A stretch of DNA of 64,000 nt from Cynocephalus volans (GCF_027409185.1 NC_084462.1:154863490-154927489); one strand, 5' to 3'. Shown: positions 1-12,624, numbered from the stretch's first letter. Translations and numbers: made by a program. Notes: generated by a model not told the origin, from the letters alone.

Positions 1-515
1 CCAATTATAATAATATCAATACATTAATGTTTTCACATTACCTTCCAGTCCTTGTCCATATGTGTATTCAATGGTTACATATTTCCAGTAATATTTTTTC
101 CCAGTAATATTTATATTATACTTTTTCACTTATACCATTAAAAATTTTTAAACAGCTTTATTGAGTTTACATACCATAAAACTCGCCTATTTTAAGTATA
201 GTTAGATGATTTTTAGTAAATTCATACAGTTGTGCAACTGTCACCACAATCCAGTTTCCAGACTCATATCACCCCCAAAAATTTCTTTATGCCTATTTGC
301 TGTAAATCCATAATCCCACCCCCAGCCCCAGGAAATCATTGATCTGCTTTCTGTCTCTGTAGTTTTATCTACTCTAGAAATTTCACATAAATGAAATTCT
401 ACAATATGTGGCCTTTTATGTCAGGCCTCTTTCACTTAGCATAATATTTTCGAGGCTCATGCATGTTGTTGCATATATCAGCAGTTCATTCCCCATTTTT
501 AAAAATTAATAGACT

Positions 516-681
516 ATTTTTTTTTTTAAAGATGACCAGTAAGGGGACCTTAACCCCTGGCTTGGTGTTGTCAGCACCACGCTCACCCAGTGAGCTAACT
601 GGCCATCCCTATATGGGATCCAAACCCATGGCCTTGGTGTTATCAGCACCACACTCTCCCGAGTGAGCCACGGGCTGGCCC
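516..681 (-). repeat. CYN-type tRNA-Ile SINE, dimer
   Basis: Two tRNA-like units in tandem on the minus strand with a poly(T) at the left end. Target repeats TTAATAGACT at 506-515 and 682-691. Confidence 0.85.
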
Positions 682-1205
682 TTAATAGACTGTTTTTTGA
701 GCAGTGTTAGGTTTACAGAGAGAGCAGAAAATATAGAGTTCTTATACACTTCCTCATCCTTCTTCCCCTCTACTTTTCCCTATTTTTAACATCCTGAATT
801 AGTGTAGTACATTTATTATAATCGATGAGCTAATATCGATACATTACTATTAACTAAAGTCCAAAAATTACATTAGGGTTCAAACCTTTTGTTCTTTCTT
901 ATTGCTAAATAGTGCCCATCGTATGGCTGTACCCCATTTTGCTTATCTATTCACCAGCTTTTACTATTACGAATAATGTTGCTCTGAACATTCGTGCATG
1001 AGCCTTTGTGTGCACATATATTTTCATTTCTCTTGATTAAATACCTAGGAATGGAATTGTTGGGTCACATAGTAAGTTTATATTTAACTTTTTAAGAAAC
1101 AGCCAAACTGTTATCCAAAGTGGTAGCACCGTTTTATATTCCCACCAAAAATGAATGAGACTTCCCGTTTCTTCCCATCCTCACAAGCAATTGGTTTTGT
1201 GTCCT

Positions 1206-1298
1206 TTTTTCTTTTGCAGCTGACCAGTACAGGCAACGAACCCTGGACCTTGGTGTCATCAGCACCATGCTCTAAGCAACTGAGGTAACCAGCCAGCT
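1206..1298 (-). repeat. CYN-type SINE monomer
   Basis: Minus-strand tRNA-Ile-like unit (GCAGCTGACCAGTAC ... ACCAGCCAGC), diverged. Confidence 0.75.
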
Positions 1299-1812
1299 CT
1301 CTGCATCTTTTTTATTATAACCATTCTAGTGGTGGGTGATAGTATCTCACTGTGGTTTTAACTTTCATTTCCCTAATGACCAGTAATATTGAGCATCTTT
1401 TCATGTGCTCATTAGCCATTCCAATATCTTTTTGGTGAAACATCTATTCAAATCTTATGACCATTTTTAAAACTGGGTTGATTGTCTTCATATTATTGAG
1501 TTATAAGGGTTCTTTGCATATCATATTGGGAGTAAATATAAGCCCTTTATCAGAAGTGTGATTTGCAAATATTTTCTCCTAATCCGTGGCTTATCTTTTC
1601 AGTTTCTTATGGTGTGTTTTGCTCCTTTTGAGGACCAAAAGTTTTAAATTTTGATAAATTCAAATTTATCAGTTTTTTATGATTTCTGCTTTTGGTGTCT
1701 TTCTTAAAAGTTTTATAGCTTTACCTCTTAGATTTTGATCTACTATCCATTTTGAATTAAATTTTTTATTTGGTGTGGACTCAGGTATAAGTTTCTTTCT
1801 TTTCTTTTCTTT

Positions 1813-1888
1813 GGCAGCTGGCCAGTATGGGGATCTGAACCCAAACTCTTGACCTCGGTGTTATAACACCAAGCTAACTGGCCAGCCC
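1813..1888 (-). repeat. CYN-type SINE monomer
   Basis: Minus-strand unit starting GGCAGCTGGCCAGTATGG and ending AACTGGCCAGCC. Confidence 0.78.
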
Positions 1889-1992
1889 TTTAAAAAATTT
1901 TTTTGACATATGGATAGCCAATTGTTCCAGCACCATTTATTAAGAAGATTATCTTTTCTCCCATTTAATTGTCTTGGTACCTTAAATTTTAT

Positions 1993-2079
1993 GTGGTGGC
2001 TGGCTAGCACAAGGATCTGAATCCTTGACCTTGGTGTTATCAGCACTATGCTCTATCAAATGGGCTAACTACCCAGCTG
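1993..2079 (-). repeat. CYN-type SINE monomer
   Basis: Minus-strand unit, GTGGTGGCTGGCTAGCAC to GGGCTAACTACCCAGCTG. Confidence 0.75.
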
Positions 2080-2289
2080 CCTGCCTTGGTAACTTCGTCC
2101 CAAATCAGTTGACTATAATGTCGTAAGGGTTTATATCAGGACTCTCTCTTCTCTCCCATCAATCTATCTATACACGTCAATACCACATTGTCTTGATTAC
2201 TGTGATTTTATAATAAGCACAGTATTTATGCTATTTAAGAATACAGAAATTTCAATTATACTATTATTATTTATGCAGCAAATTATCAA

Positions 2290-2866
2290 GTAAGGCAACT
2301 GTGGTAGGAAGCCTCTAAGCTGGTCTCCCATGTTCTTTACCTTCTGATATTCATGTCCACTAGTATGGGGTGGATTTAATAACTTTCTGATGAATAGAAT
2401 ATGACAGAAAAAATGGGATATCACTTTCAAAACTGGGTTATAGAAAAGACTGCAGCTTCTATATTGGGTGTGCTCTCTCTCTTTCTTGGACTGCTTACTC
2501 TGGAGAAGCAGCAGGCATTTAGCACATACATGTCATTACTTATCTGCTGGCTCACCGCATTGGCAGTCCTGTGGAGAGGTACACATGGGAAAAAGCCCAA
2601 GGAGGCTTCCAGCCAACAACCAACAAACAATTGAGGTCCTCAATTAATCCAACAGCCCATGAGGAATAGAAACCTGTAAGAAAGCTTGGAAATGGATCCT
2701 TTCCAGCTGAGTCTTCTTATGAGAACATACCCTAGGCTGGCAGCTTGACTACAGAGACCTTGAGCCAGATACCTGACCCCTTGAAACTGTGAGATAATAA
2801 ATGTTTGTTGTTTTAAGTCACTAAGTTCTGGGGTAATTTGTATGCAGCAATAGATAATAATACAAC
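2290..2866 (+). mobile_element. MaLR (MLT1-like) LTR
   Basis: The right end carries the MLT1-type tail GAGATAATAAATGTTTG ... CAGCAATAGATAATAATACA with the LTR poly(A) signal AATAAA. The body is diverged; the left limit is approximate. Confidence 0.6.
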
Positions 2867-3367
2867 ACCCACTCTTCAAAGGTTTTCGTTGAAGGTTATT
2901 TTCACATGGCATTTCAAATTGTGCTTCCAAGGACAGATTTATATTAATGGGGAATAGAAAAAGTTGATCACATTTATAAATATCCACACAACTTGGTAAT
3001 CTATGAATGTTCTTAATTTAACACCTTATATGGTTGGATTTTATGAAATGGTTTTATGGTACAGAAAGGCCTCTGTCCATCAGTAGGTGCAGGGAAGAGG
3101 AGAAATCGTATTCATCTCTTTCTGAGACTCCTTTTGCTAATTTTAAGACTGCTTTGAAAGGTCAGGTCTGTATTTCACTAGTCAGCATTATAAGCATAAA
3201 GTAGGCTAGTGGAGCTAAATTTTACTGGCAAAAGTTGAGGTAGAGATAAATAGGCTTTTATTTAATAACAGTGAAATAAAGAGCTTATAGCATTAAAGTC
3301 CCTAGGTCAGTCATGCCAACAGGAGGTATAGGGGAGAAAATTGTGCTATGCAATTATGAGATACATC
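2867..3367. other. Intergenic, nothing recognised
   Basis: AT-rich unique sequence; no coding exon, RNA gene or clear repeat seen. Confidence 0.5.
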
Positions 3368-3381
3368 ATATACAGTGACTT

Positions 3382-6300
3382 AAAATTTTTTAAAAATTTA
3401 TATTTATTTTTGTGGGGTACAGTGTGTTGTTTCAATACATGCATATGATGCACAATGATTCACTTAGGTTAGAAAGCATAGTTTTGTACCTGTTGGTCCA
3501 CTACGTCTCCTCCCCCCAATCCCCTCCCCTCCTGGTCTCTGGTAAGTTTTATTCTACTCTCTACTTCTACGAGAACCACTTTTTTTCTTTTAGATTCCAC
3601 ATATGAGTGAGACCATGTGGTATTTGTCTTTCTGTGCCTGACTTACTTCACTTAACATGATGGCTTCCAGTTCCATCCACATTGCTGCAAATGATAGCAT
3701 ATCATTTCTTTTTATAGCTGAATAGTATTCCATTGTGTATATATACCACAGTTTTTTTATCCATTCATCTGTTGATGGGCATTAGGTTTATTCCATCTCT
3801 TGGTTACTGTTAATAGCATTGCGATGAACATGGGAGTGCAGGTGTCTTTTGGTATATTGATTTCATTTCCTTTGGATATATAACAAGTAATGGGATAGCT
3901 GGGTTGTAAGGTAGACCTATTTTTTAGTTCCCTGAGGAACCTCCAAATTGTTTTCCACAATGGTTGTACCAATTTATATTCCCACTAACAGTGTAGGAGG
4001 GTTTCCTTTTCTCCACATTTGTTATTTTCTTTCTTGTTGATAATAGCCATTCTAACTGGCGTGAGATGGTATCTCATTGTGGTTTAATTTACATTTCCCT
4101 GATGATTAGTGATTTTGAGCATTTTTTCATGTAATTGTTGGCCATTTGTATGTCTTCTTTTGAGAAATGTCAGTTCAAGTCCTTTGTCCACTTTTTAATT
4201 GGCTTATTTGTTTTTTTGCTGTTGAGTTGTTTGAGTTCCTTATATATTCTGGATATTAGCCCCTTGTCTGATGTGTAGTTCCTGGACACATACAACTTAC
4301 CAAGGTTGAATAATGAAGAATTCATAAATCTAAACCAATAACAAGTAATGAGATTGAAACAGTAATAAAAAGTCTCCCAACAAAAAAAAAAACCCCGGGA
4401 CCAGAGGACTTCACAGCCAAATTCTACTAAACATTTAAAGAAGAACTAACACCAATTCTTCTCAAACTCTTCAGAAAAATTAAGGAGACAAAATACTTCC
4501 AAACTCATTCTATAAGGCCAGCATTAACCTTATACCAAAACTGGAAGAAGATACAACAAAAAAAGAAAACTACAGACCAATATCTCTAATGAACACAGAG
4601 GTGAAGATCCTTAACAAAATGCTAGCAAACAGAGTCCAACAACACATTAAAAAGACCACGATCAAGTGGGATTCATCCAGGGATACAAGGATCGTTCAAC
4701 ATAAGCAAATAAATAAATGTGATACATCACATCCACAAAGTGAAGGAAAAAAAATGATCATTTTGATAGATTCAGAAAAAGTATTTGATAAAATCTAAAA
4801 CCCTTCATGATAACACTCAACAAACTAGGTATGAAGGAATGTACCTGAACACAATAAAGGCCATATACAACAAATCCACAGCTAATATTATACTGAATGG
4901 ACAAAAATTAGAGGCTTTTCCTCTAAGATCTGGAACAAGACAAGAATGTCCACTTTCCCCACTCTTATTCAATATAGAACTGGAAGCTCTAGCCAGTACA
5001 ATAAGGCAAGAGAAAGCAATAAAGGGCATCCATATCAGAAAGGAGGAAGCCAAGATTGCAGATGACATGATCATATATACAGAAAATCCTAAAGACTCTG
5101 CCAAAAATTTACTAGAACTAATAAATGAATTCAGTATAGTGGCAGGATACAAAACCAACACACAAAAATCAATAGCCTCCCTATATACCGATAATGAAAT
5201 AGCTGAAGAAGAAATCAAGAAAGTAACCCCATTCACAATAGCTACCAAAAATGTGACATGCCTAGGAGTAAATTTAACCAAGGAGGTGAAAGACCTCTAC
5301 AATGAAAACTGTAAAACGCTGGTGGAAAACACTGAAGAGGACACAAATAAATGGAAAGATAGCCCATGTTCATGAGTTGGAAGAATTAATATCACCAAAA
5401 TAACCATATTACCCAAAACAACCTCCACATTCAGCACAATCCCTATCAAAATATCAATGACATTCTTCACAGAAATAGAAAAAAAACAATCTTAAAATTG
5501 TGTGGAACCACAAAAGACCCCATATAGCTAAAGCGAACTTGAACAAAAAGAATAAAGTTGCAGACATCACACTTCCTGTCTTCGAAATATACTATAAAGC
5601 TATTGTAACCCAAACAGCATGGTACTGTCATAAAAACAGACAAATTGACCAACAGTATAGAACAGAGAGCCCTGAAATAAACCCACACATTTACAGCCAT
5701 TGATTTTCTTTTTTATTTATTTTTTTAAATTTTATTTTGTCGATATACATTGTGGCTGATTATTGTTGCCCATCACCAAAACCTCCCTCCCTCCTCCCTC
5801 CCCCCCTCCCTACCACCAATGTCCCCTCTGTTTGCTTGTTGTGTCAACTTCAAGTAATTGTGGTTGTTATATCTTCTTCGCCCCCCAGCCTGGTTTTTGT
5901 GTGTGTGTGTGTGTGTGTGTGAATTTATATATTAATTTTTATCTCCCACCAATAAGTGAGAACATATGGTATTTCTCTTTCCGTGCCTGACTTGTTTCAC
6001 TTACTATAATTTTCTCAAGGTCCATCCATGTTGTTGCAAATGGCAGTATTTCATTCGTTTTTATAGCTGAGTAGTATTCCATTGTGTAGATGTACCACAT
6101 TTTCCGTATCCACAGAGGTGCCAAACATACACAATGGGCAAAGGATGGCCTCTTCAACACATGGTGCCAGGCAAACTGGATGTCCACATGCAGAAGATTG
6201 AAACTAGACTCCTATCTCTCACCATACACAAAAATCAACTCAAAATGGATCAAAGGCCTAAATTTAAGACCCAAAACTATGAAACATATGAAACAGATAA

Positions 6301-6498
6301 AGAAAACACAGGGGAAACACTGCTACTAAAACACTACTAAATGGTAGCAGGCAGCACTTTTTTGAGACTACAAAGGCACAGGCAACTAAAGCAAAAGTAG
6401 ACAAATGGGACTATGTCAAAGTGAAAAGCTTCAGTACAGCAAGGGACACTATCACCAAAGTAAAGAGATGACCAACAGAATGGAGGAAAGTGTTTTCA
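3382..6498 (-). mobile_element. L1 insertion with 5' inversion (twin priming)
   Basis: Bounded by 14-bp direct repeats ATATACAGTGACTT (3368-3381, 6499-6512). The left part, 3382 to about 4280, is minus-strand L1: T-rich tail, 3' UTR, ORF2 C-terminus. At about 4281 the orientation flips, and plus-strand ORF2 runs to 6498 from the reverse-transcriptase domain ([10 protein letters not shown]-like text, degraded ADDM in the catalytic region near 5060) to the sequence just upstream of where the left part begins. A 3' part in normal orientation plus an inverted 5' part is the product of twin priming. The reading frame is broken in many places. A second L1 is nested at 5705-6107. Confidence 0.82.
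5705..6107 (-). mobile_element. Nested 5'-truncated L1 3' end
   Basis: Interrupts the inverted L1 ORF2 exactly between PHIYSH (left) and the following [11 protein letters not shown] (right). Minus strand: T-rich tail at left, pyrimidine-rich 3' UTR stretch 5787-5812, ORF2 C-terminus (residues like [14 protein letters not shown]). Contains a (GT)n run at 5898-5921. Confidence 0.8.
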
Positions 6499-6512
6499 AT
6501 ATACAGTGACTT

Positions 6513-6870
6513 CAAGTAAAAGCAGTGGGAGAAACTTCAGGTCCAACACAGGAGAACTCTGGCCATTTTAGTTCTGATTTCCCTGTGGATTTGGCTCCCT
6601 GTGGACTTCTTCTCCCCTTGCCAACCTTGCTTTCTTCCCCTTCCTTCCATAGGTGTTGATCCCAAAGGCATTTCTGGAAAAACATCCTGCACACTGAACT
6701 CTCCCTTGAAGAACCTGCCTTGTAACAGGCAGAAATATTATCTTTCCCAAAGGCTCAATCTTCCCAGAAAAGCATTTATTGAAGCCTGAATGTCTCAGGA
6801 TTCAATTACAGTATTCTTTAAGTGGGGAACTAACTTCATATAATAAAAATAAATGGCTCTAACATATTGT
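6513..6870. other. Intergenic, nothing recognised
   Basis: Unique sequence right of the L1 target repeat; no gene or repeat recognised. Confidence 0.4.
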
Positions 6871-6940
6871 ACAAGGGTACCTCAAAAAGAATTAAAAGAT
6901 AATACGAATCTTTCCATGAACTTTTTGAAGTACCCTCGTA
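6871..6940. mobile_element. Mariner-like MITE (terminal inverted repeats)
   Basis: About 70 bp, nearly self-complementary at its ends: ACAAGGGTACCTCAAAAAG and CTTTTTGAAGTACCCTCGTA. Same family as 22220-22301 and 27351-27432. Confidence 0.65.
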
Positions 6941-6944
6941 TGAT

Positions 6945-7213
6945 CCCATTTATAGGAAATGTCCAGAGGAGGCAAATCCATACAGACAGAAGGTCGATTA
7001 ATGGTTGCCAGGGGCTGCAAGATGGGTGTGTGGTGAGGGGAACAGGGAGCGACTCACAATGAGTACCAGGTTTCTTTGGGGTGATCAAAATATTAGGGAA
7101 ATAAATAGTATTGATGGCTGCACAAACTTGTGAATATGCTAAAATCCACGAATCCTACATTTTAAAATTGTTAATTTTATATGTGAATGATACCTTGATA
7201 AAAAATTTTTTTG
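6945..7213 (+). mobile_element. L1 3' UTR fragment
   Basis: Plus-strand text of an old L1 3' UTR: TTGATGGCTGCACAAACTTG, TATGTGAATGATACC, ending in ATAAAAAATTTTT. Confidence 0.6.
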
Positions 7214-8890
7214 AAAACATTGGCTCTGGCATATGTTTTTAACATAGTTCCTATGAACTTTAGACAAATCAATCAATGTGAAAGATCTCTTCATTCATTC
7301 ATCTATAAAACCGACATTTATCAAGCACCTTCTTCTAGGCCTGATATAATGAAAGGTGCTGGGAGGTTGAGAAATACAAAATCAACGATACATGGACCTT
7401 GAGTGTCTTGCCAAGTAATAGGGGAGACACAGTTGTGGTTTTTACCTCCCACATTGTGTTATTTCTCTAGGATATACGTTTAGGTTTGAATGTGTGTCAC
7501 TATGAACAATTATTACCTCCATGGAAAGGTATTTACTTAGCATCAAATCATCTCTGATGTTGCACTAAGTGCTATATATCATGCAGGTTGGACAGACTTG
7601 AATTCTTTCTCCTGAGTAATCTGCAATCTGACAGAGATGACTACACAGGCAATCATATGAGGTCATTTTAATTTAAAAATAATTCAACGAATGACTATAC
7701 AAACATAGCATATTAAATATCTATGTTTATTATGTTTGAGTGAAACAGTATGAACCATATTTTTTGGATCAGGTAGAGATGAGAAGAACTGACACCTCCC
7801 TCTAGTTAAGTCTGGAAAATGATTGCTTTAGGAATTGTTTGACTGATGAAAGGGAGGCAGTACAAAGGTCTGCAAGAGAGGAAAGAGAGGGGAATTCCAG
7901 ATTTATGGCAAATATAGCAAAGAGTTAGGTGCCTGGACTTAGGCAGGAGAACTTGCTCCCTTACTTATTAATTGCTTAACCTGGCAGTACTTAACTGATT
8001 TAACCTGATTTTCTCATTCATAAAATGGGAATGATAGTAATAGGGCTGTTTTGAAAATTAAATCATATACAGAAAAAAAATCATACAAGGCATTATCTAA
8101 CTCAAACTAAGCATTACATAAATGATAATAATCTTTACTGTAAGAAAAAACTTAGAAAGTAGAGGAGAAACAAGATGAAAATGTACCTATAAATTCTTCA
8201 CTCATTTCTTGAATTTTTTGGAATGGGAACTCGTTTTGGGGAGAAAAATCATACTTGTTACAAGGAATTCACAGGCCCTAGAATCAAGAGAGGCAAAACT
8301 AATTTAATATTGCAGGGTTTAAACTATTACTTTTAGTCTATTTGAGCATTTTCTTTTTCATCAGTTGGTTCAAGTTATTACAACAAAAGGTTATTGAAGT
8401 GCTACCTGTACATGACAGATAAAAGAGATTAGCTCCTGCCTGAAGGTGTTTGCCAAGTATTACAATTCTCCCAGTCCTTACCTGAAGCTTTCCCAAACGA
8501 ATAAAAATGTTCAGAGGTAAAGTTACCAGGAGCTCCAATCTTGTTTAATGATTGCTCCCCCGCTCCCTTGCTCAGTATCCCAGTCATATTTCAGCTACTC
8601 TATACCATGATTTGTGCTGAGCTAATAGCTCCGACGTGAATACAATGTAAGCAGCTTATTCCTGTCTAATTCAGGAAGGTCTCTCTTAGGGTTTGAAGTC
8701 CCTGGGGATCCAAAGCTGTCCTAGGAATAAGCCTTGCTCAATTTAGTCCAGCACAAAAGCAGGCGAGTAATAATTAATGAAATGGAGAAATTAACCCGCA
8801 CTGGGAAATACGTCTTTGAGGAATTTGGTATTCTTTGTGAAATAAAAGACTACGCCGTGTTGGGAAGATGCGCGAAAGGACCTCGGGCCA
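7214..8890. other. Intergenic with MIR debris
   Basis: A MIR-like piece lies at about 7930-8130 (TTTTCTCATTCATAAAATGGG). The rest is unique sequence with no recognisable gene. Confidence 0.5.
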
Positions 8891-8894
8891 GCAG

Positions 8895-9010
8895 CCTGTA
8901 GAGAGGGGTTTTAATCCTAGCACTGCTCTAACCAGCTGAAAGGTGGTTAGCTCTCCGAGCCTCAGTTTCCCCATCTATAAAACAAGGGGTAGGCTTGACG
9001 GTCCCTCTCT
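8895..9010 (+). repeat. MIR SINE
   Basis: Carries the MIR core CTCAGTTTCCCCATCTATAA preceded by the TAGCTCTCCGAGC stretch. Confidence 0.75.
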
Positions 9011-9159
9011 CAATGTAATTTCCCAGCCCGAAGTTCAGGAAGAAGTCCACAAAACGAATAAAATCCCTTCAAGCACTGCTAGATGTGAGCTCACTGGTTG
9101 AGGCTGAACGGTCTGATCTTCGGGTCCAAGCAGTAGGGGCGGCCACAGGACACCAACCC

Positions 9160-9560
9160 CTCTTAATTTATAAACACACTTCGCTCAGACTAGTGCCTAT
9201 CCTCTGAAGACCTGCATTTTCCCCGCCTCTCAAGCACACCTGGCTGGGCCCCAGGAATCCTCCCCGAACTTCAAACCCCCGCCCCCAGGAGGGGAGGGGG
9301 CGAGGAGGCGTGCCTAGTTGTGCGCCTGCGTACTGAGGTCGGAGGCCCAAGGTCTTGCCCCAAGCCTGGGTCGTGCAACGAGCCGTGCCCTTTCCGGTAA
9401 GTCACGCGAGATTTCCCCTCAGCTCTGCTTCGGTGAGTGGCGCGCGAGGGCCCGCGAGTACTGGGGCATCCGGCGGCGGGCCGCACCGCTGCGGTAAGAG
9501 GCGTCAACTCCGAGCCGCGGTGACTTCCAAGTTTTTTCCCGGAGCTACTGGCGAAGCTGG
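9160..9560 (+). promoter_or_regulatory. PTGR2: CpG-island promoter and first non-coding exon region of PTGR2
   Basis: GC- and CpG-rich block in an otherwise AT-rich window, placed upstream of the PTGR2 coding exons as expected for a housekeeping promoter. No TATA box is evident. Three good splice-donor matches lie within about 100 bp: GTAAGT at 9397, GTGAGT at 9433 and GTAAGA at 9494, so the 5' untranslated exon could end at any of them. The transcription start cannot be fixed from sequence alone. Confidence 0.75.
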
Positions 9561-10139
9561 CATCATTGCCCAGGACAGTAGGATAGGGAATGCTCGAGAA
9601 GCAAAAGCCGTTCTTTTCTCTCTCTCTTAACTGTTGAGTGGTAAGCAACCTCGTTCGGACATAATTGTTTTAGGTGAATTGGGACTTTGATTTAACACGT
9701 TTACTGAGCAGCTGCCTGGTGCCAGGCATGGGGGGTGGACATAAATCATTGAACAGAGCACACACAGATCCTTATCCTCTTCGTGCTGACGGTCTGGGAA
9801 CTCAGTTTGAAATTCTGGGCTGTAGACGCAGACCTTTAGTAATTTCTCCATAAATAGTTGGTAGTGGGCCCGTAGAGAAAGGTGAGGTCGCTGAGAAAGG
9901 GAGGAGCTCGGCAGGAATCCCCACGTTCAAGACTTGGAGAGAGGAAGGAAGAAACTAGAAGACCCAAAGGAGCGGTGAGGACTGGCAGAGAGTCAGGACA
10001 CGTCTTACTTACAGGTCGTGGTCAACAGAGGAATTTGTGGCAGAGTAATTGAGCAATAAGATGAAGATAGTAAAAAAAAGATAAGGACAGAGAAGTGCTT
10101 TATTAAAAGGTGTTAGGAAGCTCATGTGATGGAAAAAGC

Positions 10140-10390
10140 CCATGTGATGGAAATGGTGTGTGTTGTGTTTGAATATGAGTTCTAGTGTTATTACAAATTT
10201 CGACCTTGGACAAATTATTCAACCTCCCTGTACCTCCCTTTCCTCTATACAATGAAGACTAGGATATTACCAACCTCATAGGGTTGCTGGGGGTAGGGAG
10301 GTAAAACAAGAAAATGAATGTAAAGCCTTTAGCCCAGTTCCTGACACTTAGGTATTATTTTGGAATATTACTTAGAACCGATTAGGAACC
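10140..10390 (+). repeat. MIR SINE
   Basis: CTTGGACAAATTATTCAACC followed by CCTCTATACAATGAAGA and AGGGTTGCTGGGG, in the order of a MIR. Confidence 0.65.
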
Positions 10391-11169
10391 CACTTAATAT
10401 CATACCAGGCAAATATGATTTGCTGAGGTTTTCCCCCTACTTCTGATGAGTTTAACACTAGCACTCCCTGTTTTTGTGATCTTGAACTTGGTGTGGCTTA
10501 TTTTAGATATTAATTTTATGACTTAGTCAAGTTCTTTATATTTTTAATGTATTGTTTGTTGTGCTATTGAGGGATATTGTGCAATTATCTTACATTATTT
10601 AGTTGTAATATTTGACACTTGAAAAGTTTCTAATTTAATACAGAGGAAGAGAACGTTAATAGTGTACTTTTCATGCTAAGCAGATACAGTATCTACGGTA
10701 TGCATATTTTAAAGAAATAAAACGTACTGTTGAAAGTAATTAGGGAAGAGGGCAAATATGAAACTTCATTTGGAAAGACTTCTTGGAAAATTTAGCCATC
10801 ATGGTGCTATTAATGACCACTTAAGGACAGTTTGGACCCACTGATTTTGGATGAACTTTGCTTTCTAACCCTTATACATAATTTACAAACATGGTGATTT
10901 AATGGAAAATTCCCTTTTGAAAATATATTTAGCCTAGCCCTGCAAGACATTGTGGACTTCTTGATGTGATGAAATAGGATGCATGCAACACCACCTTTGA
11001 AGATTCTTGCCTAAAAAAATTGAACCTGAACTTAATCAAGCCTCTAGATCTAGATCTAACCGCCAGTAACCTGTAAGGGGAGGAGATAGAAGAACAAGAT
11101 AAATGACATCATGAGGAAGAAGAGGGCATTCTACAGATAAAGGAACGAAGAAACAGATTAATGGCTTGA

Positions 11170-11268
11170 GGGCTGGCCGGTTAGCTCAGTTGATTAGAGC
11201 GAGGTGTTGATAACACCAAAGTCAAGGGTTTGGATCGCCATACCAGCCAGCTGCCAAAACAAAACAAA
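11170..11268 (+). repeat. CYN-type SINE monomer
   Basis: Starts GGGCTGGCCGGTTAGCTCAG (A and B box spacing of tRNA-Ile), A-rich tail; imperfect target repeats around ATTAATGGCTTGA. Confidence 0.85.
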
Positions 11269-11859
11269 TCAATGGCATGAAATAAAAAGGGAAGAGAGAC
11301 TCAAAATGTGTGTGGACCTCGAATCCTGATTCTAATGAACCAACTGTAAAAAGACATTTTTGAGACAATCAGGGAATTTGAATATGCACTAAGTGTTAGA
11401 TGATATTAAGGAATTAACTGTACTATTAATTCTTTGGGGTGTAATAATGGCATAGTGTTTATGTTTAAAACAATCTGTTATCAGAGATGCCTAAGTGAAG
11501 GATTTTTGGGTGAAATGGAGTAATGTCTGGGATTTGCTTTAAGTGGAAGCTGGAAAATGTTGTCTTTTGGCTGGGCAACATTGTGTCCAGAAGGAGAGAA
11601 TGGATATGGAGGGCAATTAGTCATTTATGTCACAACCAGCGAGATTATAAAAAGTAAGGAAACAAATAGGACGTATTTCTATGTTCTTCATTCTGTCTTT
11701 CTGAATGTCAGTAAACCAGACATTTAGTTCTTAATCAGGAGCAGAATTCCTCTCCTCTAGGATAGGGTACCTGCTGGAGAGTTGCACATTGCCATATGAC
11801 TGTATATATAAAAGCCCTGTTTGGGGGAGATTGTGGGGAAATAGTGGAAAGAGTGAGGA

Positions 11860-12060
11860 CATGTGAGATCTGGGATGAGGAGGTTTGTGTTTCAGTCCTA
11901 CCTCTTCTACTTTCCTGCTCTGTGATCTTGGGCACAAACAGTACCTCGACTTCCCTCTGTAAAATGAAGATAGTAATATATTTACCTATATAACTTTGTT
12001 ATAAGGAATAAGTAATGGAATCTGTGTGAAAGCTCTTTGTAAATTAATAATTTCATCTCC
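11860..12060 (+). repeat. MIR SINE
   Basis: TGTGATCTTGGGCACAAAC then CTTCCCTCTGTAAAATGAAG. Confidence 0.7.
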
Positions 12061-12076
12061 ATATAAATACTATGTT

Positions 12077-12110
12077 ATCGCTTCTCGGCCTTTTGGCTAA
12101 GATCAAGTGT
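12077..12110 (+). pseudogene. RNU2: 34-nt 3'-truncated U2 snRNA retropseudogene
   Basis: Matches the first 34 nt of U2 snRNA exactly as I know it, starting ATCGCTTCTCGG and stopping at ...TCAAGTGT. It is flanked by direct repeats of AAATACTATGTTA (12065-12077 and 12111-12123, one base shared with the U2 start) and has no A-tail. Not a functional U2: the branch-point pairing region and Sm site are missing. Confidence 0.92.
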
Positions 12111-12624
12111 AAATACTATGTTAAGCGACATTTGAAAAGATATCCCATGATGACTATTTAACATTTTGGGGAGGTATATATAAATCTCAGGTCTGTAGAG
12201 GATACTCAGATACTATATAGGATACAGAAATATGAAGAAATTCAAGGATCCTTTAAATTTAGAAACTTTTTGAGTGGAGTCATGAATAAATGAAATTACC
12301 TAGTGATACAAGGTAAGGGATTATTAAGTATTAGATGGATTTACAGATATTTGTTAAAGGTATAATAAGTGTTGCTGTATAAAATCTTTACATTTAGAAA
12401 TGATGGTAAGGGCTAAGTATGTTGCAGTGTAAAAAATAAGTGATTGATGAAATTGTTCTTTGGGCTTCTCATTGTTACTGGTATTAGGTATTAAAGATGA
12501 TAAAATATCTAATGAGAAAAGACAGAAATGGTAAATAAATACATTAATTTTTTAAAAAAAGGATATTATTTGCATAATATCTTAAAAATCAGACAACTTA
12601 AAACATGTAGGATGGATATTTTTA

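Larger units (their letters stand above)
130..2280 (-). mobile_element. Old L1 3' portion with nested CYN SINEs
   Basis: Reverse-complement of the typical L1 ORF2 C-terminus and 3' region: stretches such as ATTCCATT-like hairpins of the reverse-transcribed tail, 'TTGGCTATTATGAATAATG'-like text, and weak ORF2 residues (e.g. NKWCWNNW on the minus strand near 1920-1950). Interrupted by four minus-strand SINEs. Confidence 0.7.

Noticed and set aside
9271-9648. Open frames on both strands in the CpG island
   Set aside because: High GC gives few stops; no conserved protein and splice donors interrupt them.
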